Assembly: GCA_016165875.1 (NCBI GenBank)
Contig: JABBOT010000016.1
Span: 3,738,230-3,802,229, forward strand
Length of the DNA stretch: 64,000 nt
Source: Acanthopleura granulata
Taxonomy: Eukaryota; Mollusca; Polyplacophora; Chitonida; Chitonidae
Direction of reading: 5' to 3'
Shown here one piece after another: positions 1 to 11,995 of this stretch. How positions within the stretch are numbered: the stretch's first letter is position 1; the number at the start of each line of letters is the position of its first letter. The notes under the pieces were generated by a model that was not told where the DNA came from, did not search any database, and saw only the letters and a program-made list of their open reading frames with translations. The translations under genes were made by a program, and so were the position numbers.

Positions 1-1157
1 GAAGACACTAGACATGACACCCTAGACATGAAAGTGGCATTGTATTCACGCTGGGTGGACGAGTCCTGTTTTCTTTCTCTAAGCTGCTGAGCGCACGCAC
101 CATTTTTAAAGTCTTTGGCCCGACCCGACCCGGTTTATCCCGGAACTCCTCACCTCAGAAGCAGACGCTGTAACTACTACCAAGAGGCGGTCTAATCTGT
201 AAGTAAGTAAGCGCATAGATGAAATGTTCAATAGAAAGACAAACATGAAATGCAAACTAATTAATTCAGGATGAAACCAGTAAAAGCTTGCAAAGCGTTG
301 CTTTTGGAAATCAATTCCAGTATAAATTGACCTGTCACACTTCCAAACTACACCAAGGTAGCTGGATCACGTGGTCGTGGGAAAACCAGACAGATATGTC
401 TACAGGCTTAGCAAGCTTTGATCAATGCTACAAACTGAGCAACCCACATGTACCGCCTCTTATGTGCAAAGTGTATCCGTGGAAAGAGATCGATTTGAAG
501 ACATCGAAGCGATAAACTTAGCACTTAGCAGGCAGTTCTGTTTATCACACGTTCTTTTCTCCAGAAATTCCCCATTTATAAATTACAATGGTTTGTGAAA
601 AAGAGTTATGTACAGTTTTTAAGCTTATGAAACTGCACTAAAACGGTTTAATGCCACACAAGGCTGCTATCCAAAATGCAACTTCTATCCCCCCCCCCCA
701 AATTATCTGCCAAGCAGTATATTTATTCATTCATTTTTTGCTTAACGTCATCCTAAAAAAAGTTGAGGAAAGGAAACCAACAGTAGTTTTCGAGTCACTG
801 GCTGCGTCATATTACTGGAAGCAAACAGTTACCGGCAAACTTCATGCAACATTACACACAGTATATTCCATCTGATGTATGTTATTCCTTATTCTATAGT
901 AATTTCTATTGGAAAACCCTCCAATGTTTCAACCTTGCGTATGAACTACCGGATAAGTTTTCGTTTGAAAAAACAGTACTATTCTGTGTAGATCTATGCC
1001 ACTTTTTGGTGTAGGGTGACAGTGGTGAGGGCATATACCCTGTCTTGCTGACAGTGTATACTCGTTCTTAACGTAGTCCAGAGGGCAATGGTAGGCACGG
1101 GAATCCTGAATATAGTGATCTGACCCCTTATTACTTATCATTCACTTTTTGATTTCC
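1..1157. other. Non-coding stretch, nothing recognised
   Basis: No recognisable gene or repeat. Short open frames here look like chance in AT-rich DNA. A run of ten C's near 690 is the only simple-sequence feature. Confidence 0.5.
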
Positions 1158-1375
1158 GTTTTACGCCATACTTATCAGTATTTCACGTTCCAGCATTATG
1201 TTGTGAAGATAACGGGTACTCGGAAACCCACGTCCATCCGCAGTTTCCTGGCTGACCTTCCCACGTACGGCCGGAGGAGACGACAGCATGATCTTAAGTT
1301 GAACTCACAGTAACCGCATTAGTGACAGGTTCCTAAGTCGTTGTTCTGCGCTAGCGCGCTAAACACCTCGGCAAC
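1158..1375 (-). repeat. tRNA-derived SINE (family 1), diverged copy
   Basis: Reads in reverse as the family seen complete at 5881-6148. It begins with the complement of the GGCGTAAAA tail, then the core with the CTTCCCACGTACGGCCGG block near 1257, and ends at the tRNA-like head (GCGCTAGCGCGC near 1350). The A-rich tail is lost. Confidence 0.8.
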
Positions 1376-2093
1376 ACAAGCACCCGGATTGACTTCTTCA
1401 CCAAGCGAACAGTCATAACAGTGATAGATGCGTTTGCTCACTTGTGGCAAAGTCAAATGACGTATGAACTAGTGCCTTGAATCAACCTGGAGGCCTAGAA
1501 CGCAGATGGCATTGGGCTGATTCCCATTACCTTGTCGCCGTCATGTAAGATAAATTTGGTAGCCAGGATTAGTGCTCATCTAAAAGATAAAAAATGGGCC
1601 AAGTAGTTTAGAACAAATCAATGAATTTAGATTTAAACAAATGTCCAATGAAAATATATATTTAAAACATGCGAAACAAAATTTGAACCCATCGAGTAAA
1701 GCAATTTAAGACCATATGAAGTGAGGTAAGTTATGTTTAATATGTTTAATTCAAATTTGTCGTTAGTGCCCCTACTCTGGTGGGCAAAATGGCAAGCTAC
1801 ATTGTGGGAAAACATACTTCAGCAATGTAGAATGCCAGGCGTGCTTTCATGGAAGGTGAAAGCACAGAGCTTTGAGAAAACAGACTTGCCTGATCGTGGA
1901 CTTTCATCAGCATGGTGAGACAGTGTATTACAAACGTTCAGACAGGCAGTGGTGAGTGGAAAGGTCCAGTCACAGTGATCTAACACGACGGTTCTATAAA
2001 CTTTGCTCGGCATGACGGGGCGCTTGTTAGGTTGCACAGAAGCAGGCTACCGAAGAAAGACGGTGTTTGATAGATTTTATCAGCAGATGAATA
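1376..2093. other. Non-coding stretch upstream of a retroelement relic
   Basis: No gene or known repeat seen. If the downstream copia-like relic once had a 5' LTR and gag, they should lie here, but I find no match to the sequence after 4090 and no zinc-knuckle coding. Confidence 0.4.
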
Positions 2094-4090
2094 ATGAGTG
2101 GTAGCAGTGAAAGTAATGGTATTAACAATGATTTAAATGGTGAATTGAAAACTGATTTAGTTCGGGATTTTGAAAGTGATGGTGAAGGTCCTCTTCCGGA
2201 TGATGACAAATGTAATGGGGACGATCCATGTGTGTATTCAGAAAATGATGTCTCTGAGGGTGAGAAATGTAATGTGGTTGATCCAAGTATGTATTGAGAA
2301 AATGATGTCTCTTAAGGCGAGAAATGTAATGGGGACGATCCAAGTGTGTATTCAGAAAATGATGTCTCTGCGGGCGAGAAATGTAATGGGGACGATCCAA
2401 GTGTGTATTCAGAAAATGACGTCTCTTAGGGTGAGAAATGTAATGGGGTTGATCCAAGTATGTATTCAGAAAATGATGTCTCTTAGGGTTAGAAATATAA
2501 TGGGGGAGGTCCAAGTGTGTATTAAAAAAATGATGTCTCTGCGGGTGAGAAATGTAATGGAGATAATCTCAGTATGTATTCAGAAAATGATGTCTTAGGG
2601 TGAGAAATGTAATGGGGACGATCCAAGTATGTATTCAGAAAATGATGTCGCTCAGGGCGAGAAATGTAATGGGGATGATCCAAGTATTTATTCAGAAAAC
2701 GATGTCTCCTAGGGCGAGAAATATAATGTGAATGATCCAAGTATGCATTCAAAAAATGACGTCTCTTGGGGTGAGAAATGTAATGGGTTGATCCAAGTGT
2801 GTATTCAGAAAATGAAAACCTGTCTCATAGCTGTAATAGCTCCAGTGTAGATGTTTCAAAAGTCAAGCCCGGTCAGTGCATAACCTATGAAAATGGTGAA
2901 ACTCTAGCTGCTAGAATAATTGGTTGCCGAGGCAAAAGGGGAGGCAAGTATACGACATGGTTCAATGTACAGTTCACTTCACCAGAACTGTTGCGGGGTG
3001 CAAAAGAGTCAGTAGATTTAGGCCAAGTTGTAAATCCTAAATTGCAACGTGATAGTGCTTATCGGGTAAATGTAGATAACACCTAGAACGTGATGGTTGC
3101 AAATGATTGTAAATGGTTGGATACAAAAAAGCATAATTAGAAAGCTGGAAAAACAATGCTGTCTATACCGTTGTGCCAGATATGGTCAAAAGTGTATTTC
3201 CATTAGATGGCTGTGCACTATCAAAATATTGGCTTGTCATGTTGACGGTTTTATATGGGCAGGTTCTAAGTTCTGAGTTCAAAACTGGCTAAACAGATAG
3301 TGTGGCGTCGTGGCAGGATATCTGGCCTAAGACGAGGAGTAGCTTACGTCAGACGTAGACGTTTACGTCCGCTTTAGTAGCGGCTTCCGTCAGCTCCCAG
3401 TAGCGTCTTACTAAAGCTGTCGCAATGCTTAAAATGTGTATACGAAACACCACAAGAGCCGCCATATTGAGTATACCCACGGAATTTACGTCTGCCCGAG
3501 GGTAGGTGCAAATCTGCACCAAAGTTTACATAAAATCACAGCTACTCCAGCTTTGTAAGACGCTCAGTCTATCGTGCGACATACATCCGACAGGCTTACT
3601 CCCAGTCGCAGCCTTACTCCAGCTTTGTAAGACGTGCCGCGAGGTGGGTCTCACAGGGGGTTGCTCGGTACTTTTGGTTGGGAATACAGGAAAGTTCTGC
3701 CTCATAACCAGGAATTCGAAACGAATAAGGTGGGTAGTTAATGTACACTGGCCGATGAAACTCTTTGGCGGAGGTATCTACCTGGCATTCTACTATACTC
3801 CGAACCGACTACTGGTAAAAGACACTCAAGCTGTCTTCCTTTAGTGTGTGTGACTGATTGTAAATCTCTTCATGGCGCTGTAAAATCCGCCAAGTGCGTT
3901 TCTGAGAAAAGGCTGCGATTAGACATCAGTGGGGTCAAGGAAATTATAGAGAGTTGGTAAATAAAAAATGTGGTGTGGTACGAAAGTGCAAGTCAACTAG
4001 CAGATTGCTTGACTAATCGTGGAGCGTCCCCTCTGCACCTGCCACAAACATTTGAGAAAGGACATGTAGAAAAATACTGGCTGTGATATG
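2094..4090 (+). pseudogene. Copia-like retrotransposon Pol relic (RT / RNase H remnants)
   Basis: A broken retroelement coding region. It opens with an acidic Ser/Asn/Asp-rich segment from 2094. This runs into a 57-bp tandem repeat and then a readable block (2799-3086) of the small basic domain that precedes RT in some copia-like Pol proteins. Near 3222-3262 the frame reads CHVDGFIWAGSKF, matching the RT active-site region with the second Asp of the DD pair changed to Gly. From about 3700 the frame reads RNSKRIRWVV, and from 3842 VTDCKSLHGAVKSAK. Both resemble the RNase H domain, and the latter is followed by a QLADCLT motif near 3995. Much of RT and all of integrase and gag are missing, with many stops. 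The family call rests on motif recall; another LTR class is possible. Confidence 0.7.
2200..2815 (+). repeat. 57-bp tandem repeat, about 11 units, within a retroelement ORF
   Basis: Each unit reads close to GAGAAATGTAATGGGGACGA plus TCCAAGTGTGTATTCAGAAA plus ATGATGTCTCTGCGGGC. The period is 57 bp, so each unit is 19 codons (GEKCNGDDPSVYSENDVSA). Several units carry in-frame stops such as TAG in place of the GCG or GAG codon near 2428 and 2485, so the array is no longer translated through. Confidence 0.9.
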
Positions 4091-4633
4091 CGCACTTTTT
4101 ACCAGTATTTCTAAAAAAAATTGTGCAGGCGTGTAGGCTTTACTGTGCGTTTTTGTAAATTTTAGTTTAATGTGATTAATGGAGTTTGTGTTGGGTGGTC
4201 TCATTTTATTGCATTCCGCTGTTTTGTGCCTATGTGATATGTTTGTAATGCATTTGATGGGGGCTGACACGGCTGTTACCTTGAATTCTTCTTCCCTGCA
4301 ATATTTACGTATTTCTATGACTTTGTTGGTTATGGTGTTTATAGTTAATTTATAAAAAGGTCTTATTCCAAACATTTTCAAAATTGTTAAATAAGAAAGT
4401 GGATATTGTTAACTGAATTTTCCGGATTTTTCACAGGTTACCAGTTTTGTTTATGTTTACTTGCACATCTCATGGACAGGGCTGGAAAAACTCGCCCTTC
4501 CGGTTTTGACCGTGACCGGGCTTGGGTGTGCCTGTGTGCGGGGAACTGTCTTATGTGCCAGGGATATGTATGGAAGAATAAAGAAGTTATCTCCACGTCC
4601 GCTTCTTGTCTACTAGTATCCACGGAGTATTTA
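4091..4633 (+). other. Possible 3' non-coding end or LTR of the copia-like relic
   Basis: This follows the RNase H remnant directly. A purine-rich tract (AATAAGAAAGTGGA near 4390) precedes a TGTTAACTG start, and an AATAAA signal sits near 4577, as in an LTR. No second copy was found upstream, so the LTR reading is inference. Confidence 0.3.
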
Positions 4634-4676
4634 ATATTGAGTACGGTAAAAACACCAATCAAATAAATAAATAAAA
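4634..4676 (+). repeat. SINE family 1 tail fragment
   Basis: Only the 3' end of the family is present: a GAGTACGG block, the ACACCAATCAAATAAATAA end and an A-rich tail. Confidence 0.7.
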
Positions 4677-5880
4677 TATCTTCCTCATATATTTACAGAC
4701 AGAGAAATGTAGATCAAAAAGCCTTGCACTGCTCGTCTGTGATTCAGTGTGAGGGGAAATCCCTCAACAATTGTCCCTGTTTTTAAAATGCGAGGAACAA
4801 GAAAACCAAAACTGTTCGCGTCATGAAAAATTTTTTTGGCACGTAGTTTACCCTGCAACTAAGGACGACTTGACAAACTCAGTTTCAGTGACCTACATAC
4901 TGCTCGATAACATAAACCGAACAAATATATCGCATGATCTAAATATCGATTTACCATATTTGACTTGCTGTGTCAATGTCCAGTCAACAAACGTGACCTG
5001 ACTAAGTGCTTGTCAGTTGGGAAACCTTTCATTTCCCGAATGAATTCTTCAGGGCTTGATTTTTCATAGACTACTCTCTCTGGAATCCTTTTGTAGGTCT
5101 TTCCCTTCCCTAAACGTACATGTAGGCTTAGCAGTTGCCTGCATGATAGTTGTGTCCAAGATGCCCAAATGTTTTGTCAGTGTGTCACAATCAACAGTGT
5201 TCACATACTCAATCTTCTCCTCAGCCCAAACCTTAAGCAAGTCTGAGAAGTGTTGGTCTCCATATAATAACTTCCCGTCTAGTGTTTTTCTCTATGCTAA
5301 AAATAAGAAAGACACGTGAATAGTGTTCTTCAATGAATAAATAACAATTTGTTTGCCTTTGACTAAGAAAAGTGTTAAGGCCGTACGCAGGAATGGTCAT
5401 GTTTACTGCTGAAGGAAGCCCAACTGGCTGGAGTAGACCACTTGCCAGGCACTTCAGTCAGTACCTGACAAATCTCTTGAATTAAAGCCGAAAGCTGTTC
5501 ACACCAAGAGCTGGATGCGAGCCTGCGATGTCATTTGTGAATGATCGATCTGTCGTGCGAACAAATTAAGGCAGGGAGGGCTCCCCCTGCAAGGAAGTAT
5601 GTGCCAAATTCCAGTGGTTGGATTCTATTCGTATACTAATCACCTCTGACGCCTGGTCTCTTTGCATTGTTTCTATGGACCGTGTATTAGATTTGATCGA
5701 GTAAAGCATTTTGAGTAATTCTAAACCAATGACGACCTCTAATAATTGTACTTATATTAACTGTATGTTTTGCCCTACTTCATGTAATTCTTATTCAGAT
5801 AAGTCTCGACGAAATCAAGTAGTTTGAACGAGGTGCCGTGTTGGGCGTTTTCTTTTAACACACAATTTTATCCTGCATGG
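4677..5880. other. Non-coding stretch
   Basis: Nothing convincing. A short match to the AGTAATTCTA dispersed repeat (family D) lies at about 5700-5790. The open frame at 5056-5319 has no recognisable domain. Confidence 0.5.
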
Positions 5881-6148
5881 GAGGGGCCTCCGTGGCTCAG
5901 TCGATTAGCGCGCTATCGCAGCACAATGACCCAAATCCTCCCACCAATACTGTCGCTGTGAGTTCAAGACCAGTTCGTGCTAGCTTCCTCTGCGGCCGTA
6001 GGTGGGAAGATCTGCCAGCAACCTGCGGATGGTCGTGGGTTTCCCCCAGGCTATGCCCGGTTTCCTCCCACCATAATGCTGGCAGCCGTCGTATCAGTGA
6101 AATATTCTTGAGTAGGGCGTAAAAGACCAATCAAATAAATAAATAAAT
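5881..6148 (+). repeat. tRNA-derived SINE (family 1), near full length
   Basis: Complete structure: GGGGCCTCCGTGGCTCAG head with A-box-like sequence and TTAGCGCGC, B-box-like GTGAGTTCAAGAC, core with GTGGGAAGATCTGCCAGCAA and CGTGGGTTTCCCCC, end block near 6110, and an AAATAAATAAAT tail. The tRNA head is not a functional tRNA because no acceptor stem closes it. Confidence 0.92.
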
Positions 6149-6184
6149 CCTGCATGGGAGCAGTCCTCCAGGGTTTATTGGATG

Positions 6185-6290
6185 TCATGCCTAACACGGC
6201 ATGAAAAGAAAACCCTGGTTGACTGCATAGAATTTGCTGACGCTCGGTAAAGACTGTATAGAGTCATCTCAATATTATTTGCTGGTATCT
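6185..6290 (+). repeat. LINE ORF2 C-terminal fragment
   Basis: One frame reads TLVDCIEFADAR then a stop then RLYRV. This resembles the conserved C-terminal HxxVDCxxFxxxRxR segment of CR1/jockey-like LINE ORF2 also seen at 57018-57110. Short and decayed. Confidence 0.5.
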
Positions 6291-6539
6291 GGTAAGAATA
6301 CTGTACATAAAGCACCGATGCTGACACCCAGAAATTCTTTACACATATTATAGATATGTCATGGTAAGTTACGTACATGTACTAGCACTGAGTCCACCAC
6401 TCGCGAGCTTCTTTGGTACTTTTTTGTGTGGACGTTTGCGGAAACTCTAGTGTAATTTCCACATAACTATATGCTGTTCTCCTTAACACGTTTGAACGCT
6501 GGCTAGAGATACTGCAGCATATAGTGTAACCGCACCAAC

Positions 6540-6667
6540 CTACTTATGGTCGTATGTTTCTCCCGGGGAGTGTACCCGGTTTCCTCCTACCATCATGCTG
6601 GCCGCCTTCGTATTGGCCATATTCTTGAGTAAGGCTTAAAACTCCAGTCAGATAAATAAATAAATAA
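6540..6667 (+). repeat. SINE family 1, 3' half
   Basis: Contains the GGTCGTATGTTTCTCCCGGG core, TTTCCTCCTACCATCATGCT and the GAGTAAGGC end block, then an AAATAAATAAAT tail. The tRNA head is missing. Confidence 0.85.
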
Positions 6668-7282
6668 TGAGTAAGTAAATGGCACCTCGTGACTACTATT
6701 TATCTCCGTTCTTACAGAACAAGCAGAGAAATAAAAATTCAATTTGAACATGTCCCCACTACAATATGCCTAATATGCTGGCCACGTGGTGTTAAGATAT
6801 TCATTCATTCTTTCATTCAGCGATGTCAACATATTATGTCAATATGTCAACACATATTCTTGATGGCCTACAAACACAGACTGATATAGGTCAGTTCGAG
6901 ACTGAGACTTTTAAAGCTTGGCCCGCATTTCTCACTTCCCCTCTTGCTTGAGCACATTGTACATGAATAAATATCAAATGACTTACAAATATTCCTTTAT
7001 CCCAAAGAGGTCGTCTCCTCATCACGAAGTGACAACTCCATTATCCGAGGATTCCTCAAGAGGAAAGAGATTACACGGTGTGGGCGTAAATAGATGCTTA
7101 GTCTCGTACTGACGGCATAACCATGTTGATGGTCAAAGCTGTATGCGAGCCGTAAAACATGACGGACGTTCCACGTCGGTTACTAATGTAGCAAAGGGAA
7201 GAAGTCAACAGTATTCAACGATGACGGAAATGATGACGGACAGGGGTTCTATCTTAATGCCGTTGTCAGTGCTGACGCTTTT
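6668..7282. other. Non-coding stretch
   Basis: AT-rich. A TTCAT/CATTC-rich bit near 6800 resembles the tail of the LINE family. No gene recognised. Confidence 0.5.
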
Positions 7283-7410
7283 GTAACCAACATTCGGAAC
7301 CAATATTCATATACAAGATGTATACAAGCGAAATGAGCGTTCCTCGCCAATAATCACGACCAACGACAATGAACACAAATCATCAAAGAATTAAGACGGT
7401 ATTTAAAATA
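7283..7410 (+). repeat. Dispersed repeat family C
   Basis: Shares the ATATTCATATACAAGATGT, CAATAATCACGACCA and CACAAATCATCAAAGAA blocks with the copies at 31900, 34812 and 58335. Family identity is unknown. Confidence 0.6.
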
Positions 7411-7650
7411 AAAAACTTTGGACGGGCCCTGTGTAAGTAGTAAACCACACCATGTCAAAAAGGCAGCAAGTATTAAATGGCTAGCAGTCCAGGAATATTC
7501 GGGCACTGGGACATACTAATATGGATGGCTCATTTTTCGAACAGTTCTGAAACAGGCAACGCAATAACCAGTAGTCTACTGATATCAAATCACAATAAAG
7601 AATTGCAAAGCTTTTTACCTAATGGCTGTTAATGTAATTCCACGCATATT

Positions 7651-7775
7651 TCACTCCTCTTTGCTGGAGTAGACATCAGTAATTTTGTTTTGTTCATGAA
7701 TCAAGGCGTCTAAACCGACATTCGTATACCACCCGCCAACCAAAATTGGGTTCCCGGAAAACAATCCCAAGATCT
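7651..7775 (+). repeat. Dispersed repeat family C, partial
   Basis: Contains TAAACCGACATTCGTATACC, ACCCGCCAACCAAAATTGGG and an AACAATCCCAAGATC block. These are the conserved first part of the family. Confidence 0.7.
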
Positions 7776-8692
7776 TGAAATAACAACAATGTCTGTGTTT
7801 CAACATAAACAGACCTTCCCATTCTGTCAATACAAGAAAATTCATATGTAGCATGACAGTATACATAGTAATTAGAGGAATCTTGCTTTTCAAGCCATGA
7901 TCTCTTCTGAGTTGCCAACTGTTTATTATAACATCTAATGATAACATGTTCTTAAGGTGAAAGACAGGGCATGGTCATGGTTAAGTTTGTCAAAAATTCT
8001 GAACAATATTATGTTTATTTCGGTGAAGTATTTTTTATAACAACTACTACAAGAGTGGAAATTGACATTTCACCGTGCTCCGTCGGTTAGTATGAAATGC
8101 ACCCATTTGGGGTGCGAGGTAATTGTTCCAACCGCGGAACACTCTTGTCACCTAATACTGTAGTAAGCTGTTAGGGCTGTTGTTTGAACTCAAGCATATG
8201 TGAAAAATTATGACATGAAATCATTAAGAAACTTACCATCGCCACAATACAATGGTCTTTGCTGTGTTGTTCGCACATGTATTTGTTATAATTAAATATA
8301 TAACATGAAAACAGTGCCTTCTCCAAAAATGTTATTACATGTTACATTGACAGTGAACTCGGAAGACTTTCGCCACAGCTTATAATCAGTTGATATCTCC
8401 TAGCTGTCTGATTGGTCAATCTCTCATAAGCTTAAAAGCATTGGAGCGTCCAGATCCCGAGTCGGCAGCTAAACAGTTCACACTTCAAAGGAAGATAATT
8501 CTGCAAGGAATTCTTTTAAATTCATACATCTTTTTGCATTCGAAAGAGAATTTTGTAATCTTTTTACTGAAGAGTACTTCAAAAAGGAGCGGTCTTGTAC
8601 TTTCAGTATGTGTGTAATGTCTGTGTAACGGGTATATAAAAGGAATAGACCAAGGGCTGACACAGAGCTGGTATGAAGACCACCATGAGATC
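7776..8692. other. Non-coding stretch
   Basis: AT-rich sequence without a recognised gene or repeat. Confidence 0.5.
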
Positions 8693-9243
8693 TGTGAACA
8701 TGAATTTATTTAATTAAACATAACAGCAAAAACAAGACAGTTCTGTTCTGGCGAGTGCCTAAGTATTGATATAATGATGCGCGGCACAAATACCTCAGCG
8801 TGATGTATATAAAATTATATGTCAACAGTCTGTCATAATTTTACAAGTTCCACAAACATTACGCTTCAAAATTACATAGTACTAAGGGAAAGTTAAGTCA
8901 ATGCATGTCACGGATTACTTTACAAACAAACTACAAGAGTTTACATGCAACAATTAAGGTATTCATAGAGACTTCCGGTAAAACAAAGTGATCTCAGCTG
9001 CAAGTTGATGCTACCATAGCGGCAAACTACCGGCGGACTATCGAAACTTCTGTTTACATAAAATCACACAATTTACTCATATCTCTGACACAAATACTGT
9101 GGTCATCAGGTACATGGTACTCTTATGTATCTTACTGCATGAAAATTATAAAATGTACGTACCTGTTAACATGAATTTATTTAATTAAATATAACAGCAA
9201 AAACAAGCGTGTCGTCTACGGCAGTTCTGTTATGGCGAGTGCC
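8693..9243 (+). repeat. Pair of direct repeats about 470 bp apart
   Basis: An approximately 70-80 bp unit occurs at 8693-8761 and again at 9163-9243. Both contain TGAATTTATTTAATTAAA, ATAACAGCAAAAACAAG, AGTTCTGTT and TGGCGAGTGCC. The second copy has a 12-bp insertion before AGTTCTGTT. The intervening DNA has no recognised coding capacity. Confidence 0.75.
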
Positions 9244-9691
9244 CAGATAGACCTTCTAAATTACGACAACACTTCACAAAATGCGGAAAGGACGAATATT
9301 TCCCAACTATTATTATGTTCAAAAATAAAGTTTACGTTCATCGTGTACAATAAGAAATTAATAGGGGGTCACAATAACAGGGGGCCACATAAATCACCAT
9401 CTTACATCTGAACATGATGCAGATTTAATATCTGCCTTTTTTTAGCTGTTATATGAACAGTTATACTAATAGCTAAGCTTAGCTATAAATTATATCTTTT
9501 CTCGCTTTGTAATTGTTTTATCTGTGCTTTAAGCCGTACTCTAGAATATTTCTCTTAGACGAGGGCCTCATGCCGGCCGTGCGTGGGAAGATCGTGGAGC
9601 GAGTTACACGTAAATGCGATGCGTCCACGAGCAGGCCAAACCACTTCTGTGCCTTTGTTGTTAGGGCATATACTTCAAGGCCGGAAGTTAA
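9244..9691. other. Non-coding stretch with a SINE tail scrap
   Basis: Only a short reverse match to the family 1 SINE end (AGCCGTACTCTAGAATATTT at about 9533) stands out. Confidence 0.5.
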
Positions 9692-9950
9692 TTGCTGCCT
9701 GGCTTGGCGCTCAGTACTCAGAGGTTAGAACATGGAAACAGGGTAGCCCGTGTGATTGGGTGGGATGCATTGTCAGGTGTCTTCGGCATGATGCTCCAGT
9801 GGCGGCAGCACCTTGGCGACATGGGCTCCACCTGCCACAAGGAGTCACAGAACATGTACATTCTCATGGTTCCTCGTCGTCGTATGCCTGAAAAATTGTA
9901 CGCCGTAAAACCCAATCATACATTCACATATACATACATACATACATGTA
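9692..9950 (+). repeat. SINE family 2, body and tail without tRNA head
   Basis: Matches 23546-23815 through the GGCGCTCAGTACTCAGAGG, GATTGGGTGGGATGCATTGT, CTTCGGCATGATGCTCCAGT, CTCGTCGTCGTATGCCTGAA and GTACGCCGTAAAACCC blocks. The tail is CATA-rich rather than CACT-rich. Confidence 0.85.
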
Positions 9951-10744
9951 CGACCAGACCAGTTACATGTACAGCCGTCTATACAGTCGTGATATTAAGA
10001 TAGTCCGAGTCCACAGTCTAATGGTGGCTTAAATATATTGATACCCGGGGACCACTGGCCACCCTTAGCCTGAGAGCCATGTGGACCTAATTTAGGTATA
10101 AAGCTTGTACCTCCTCGTTCAATTCCGCTGCATGCGGTTAGATTCTTCCTCAATACACATTCACATACAAATTCTGAAAGCTGAAATATTTAGGTACATT
10201 TTGCCAGAATTGCTACTTGCCTTTACATCACCATTCTCGTGTAAATCTTAACCGAAATTGAAAATTGGGTCATATTTAGCAGGTCGCCACGCGCTGCCAT
10301 GTTACAGTCAAAATCTGTGTCAGCGAGGAGCGCATGCGCACCACCAGTTTACCGTTCCGTGACATCATATCTTGAGATATTGACATTAATACTAAAGAAA
10401 TCTACGCCTTGAATCAATTGGCAAAAAGGCCAACTACAGATGTGCATGCGCGGGGAGCAACAACACGGTTTATTAGGTCAAGTTGTCGACAACGCACATG
10501 AGCGTAAGTCCCTAATGTGAATTATCTTGGATTTACTGGTCGTAAAGGCTACAGAATGTGAAAAAAAATGGCAGAAGAACAGGGAATGTCTTGGTGAGCA
10601 TAGTCTATCTCAGTTTTACCGGGTTCATGCATGTCTTGGTTCATTTCGTACCGATTTTCGTATTTTTTCACCATTTTTTTCATAAAACTGTTTTAACTTG
10701 CATAGTTCCTTGGCTGTGATCTACTCCTAACCGCATGTTAAAGA
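9951..10744. other. Non-coding stretch
   Basis: No gene or familiar repeat recognised. Confidence 0.5.
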
Positions 10745-11110
10745 TCACAGACGAGATCCGTGGCTAATTGGAAGAGAGCATCTAGTCGGCGACAACTATA
10801 ATCACAGTTTGGGCCTATTAGCGGCAAGACGCAATCTACCGTTCCTGTGCTGCACTGGACTTTGCGCTGCGCAGAGGCTAAGCCCGTTAATAGCTTTGAG
10901 GACATGCTTGGGTCTCAGGATTATCTCCGTCAAAAATCGATATCCGTTCGGGAACTGGAATCGACCGGAGGTGGATCGACTTCTGTTTTGGTGTGTTACA
11001 TGGATGTAATGGAGTGAGGGGATAAAGCTGTCAGGGGTTAAGTGTCTGTGTGCCCTGAGCTACCCGATTCCATGCTCTACGATATGTCGACAGTCGTGAG
11101 AATTCTGATC
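10745..11110 (-). repeat. Dispersed repeat family E (about 370 bp)
   Basis: Reverse copy of the family seen forward at 17045-17430 and 27045-27450. Shared blocks are ATAATCACAGTTTGGGCC, the AATCGATATCCG box near 10936 and GTCGACAGTCGTGAGA near 11086. No coding potential was identified. Confidence 0.7.
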
Positions 11111-11832
11111 TGTGGGCATCGGGGAGTATTATTTATTGAATGAATTAAATCCTGGACAATTTCAATAGAGTACTAAAAGAGCTCAACGGTGCTAAATGTA
11201 CTTATTCGTTTGACTGTTGTTTAACGCCTGCCCGGTCAACAATAAAACGTTTTATTAAATGAAAGCAGCGGGACAGCAGTGGTTTTACATAAACATGTAT
11301 ATGTGTACTCAAAAAAGTGTCAAATTCCGACTCAAATAGACACTTTAAATGTCTAAAACTCACCAATATCCAAATATTAAATCGTGTCAGTATACTTGTT
11401 GCCATTAATAAAAAGTTTGTATGAAACCTGGCGGTTTTTTATGTTCATATTCATATATTCAAATAGCTCGAGGTTAAGAGCAGACACAACCAGGAAACAG
11501 AGCCCCCGGGATTATTAACATTTAATCACAAGAAAATTGTACATATTGTAAAATTTAACATGTTTACATAGAAGGCATTTGACAGTTTTGGCAAACCAAT
11601 AACAGCGTTGATGGAAATTGCCACAAAACCTTAGAGCCAAGCAAAATAGTCGTTTTAATCATGAATGAGTGAAAGACTCCAATTCATTTGCTAAAATCGG
11701 TCAAAAATCTGACTTGCAGATCTTAATTTCTCCTCTGTTGTGGTCTGTATGTGTTGTGACGCATCAATGGTAGCTGTGTTGTTTGGAGGTAGAGCAGAGC
11801 TGCCCGCGGCGCTATACCCCATTGCCACGGAG
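11111..11832. other. Non-coding stretch
   Basis: Nothing recognised. Confidence 0.5.
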
Positions 11833-11995
11833 ACTGTCTCGGTAGCCTTGTGGTTAGAGCGTCCGCCTCGAGGCCGGGAGATCAGATATTAATTCCGGGC
11901 TGGCACCTCTGGTTAACACAAAAAATTGACGTACACTCAAATGACAGAAGGTAATAGTCGTCAGATTCTAATCGCAGGCTCGCTCATCACAGACA
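11833..11995 (+). repeat. SINE family 2, tRNA-like head
   Basis: Carries the A-box-like GTGGTTAGAGCGTCCGCCTC and a degenerate B box, as in the copies at 19610 and 23468. The body is only weakly recognisable. Not a functional tRNA. Confidence 0.7.

Noticed and set aside
2200..2815. Regular repeats that might suggest a CRISPR array
   Set aside because: The units are contiguous 57-bp tandem copies without unique spacers, in an animal genome.
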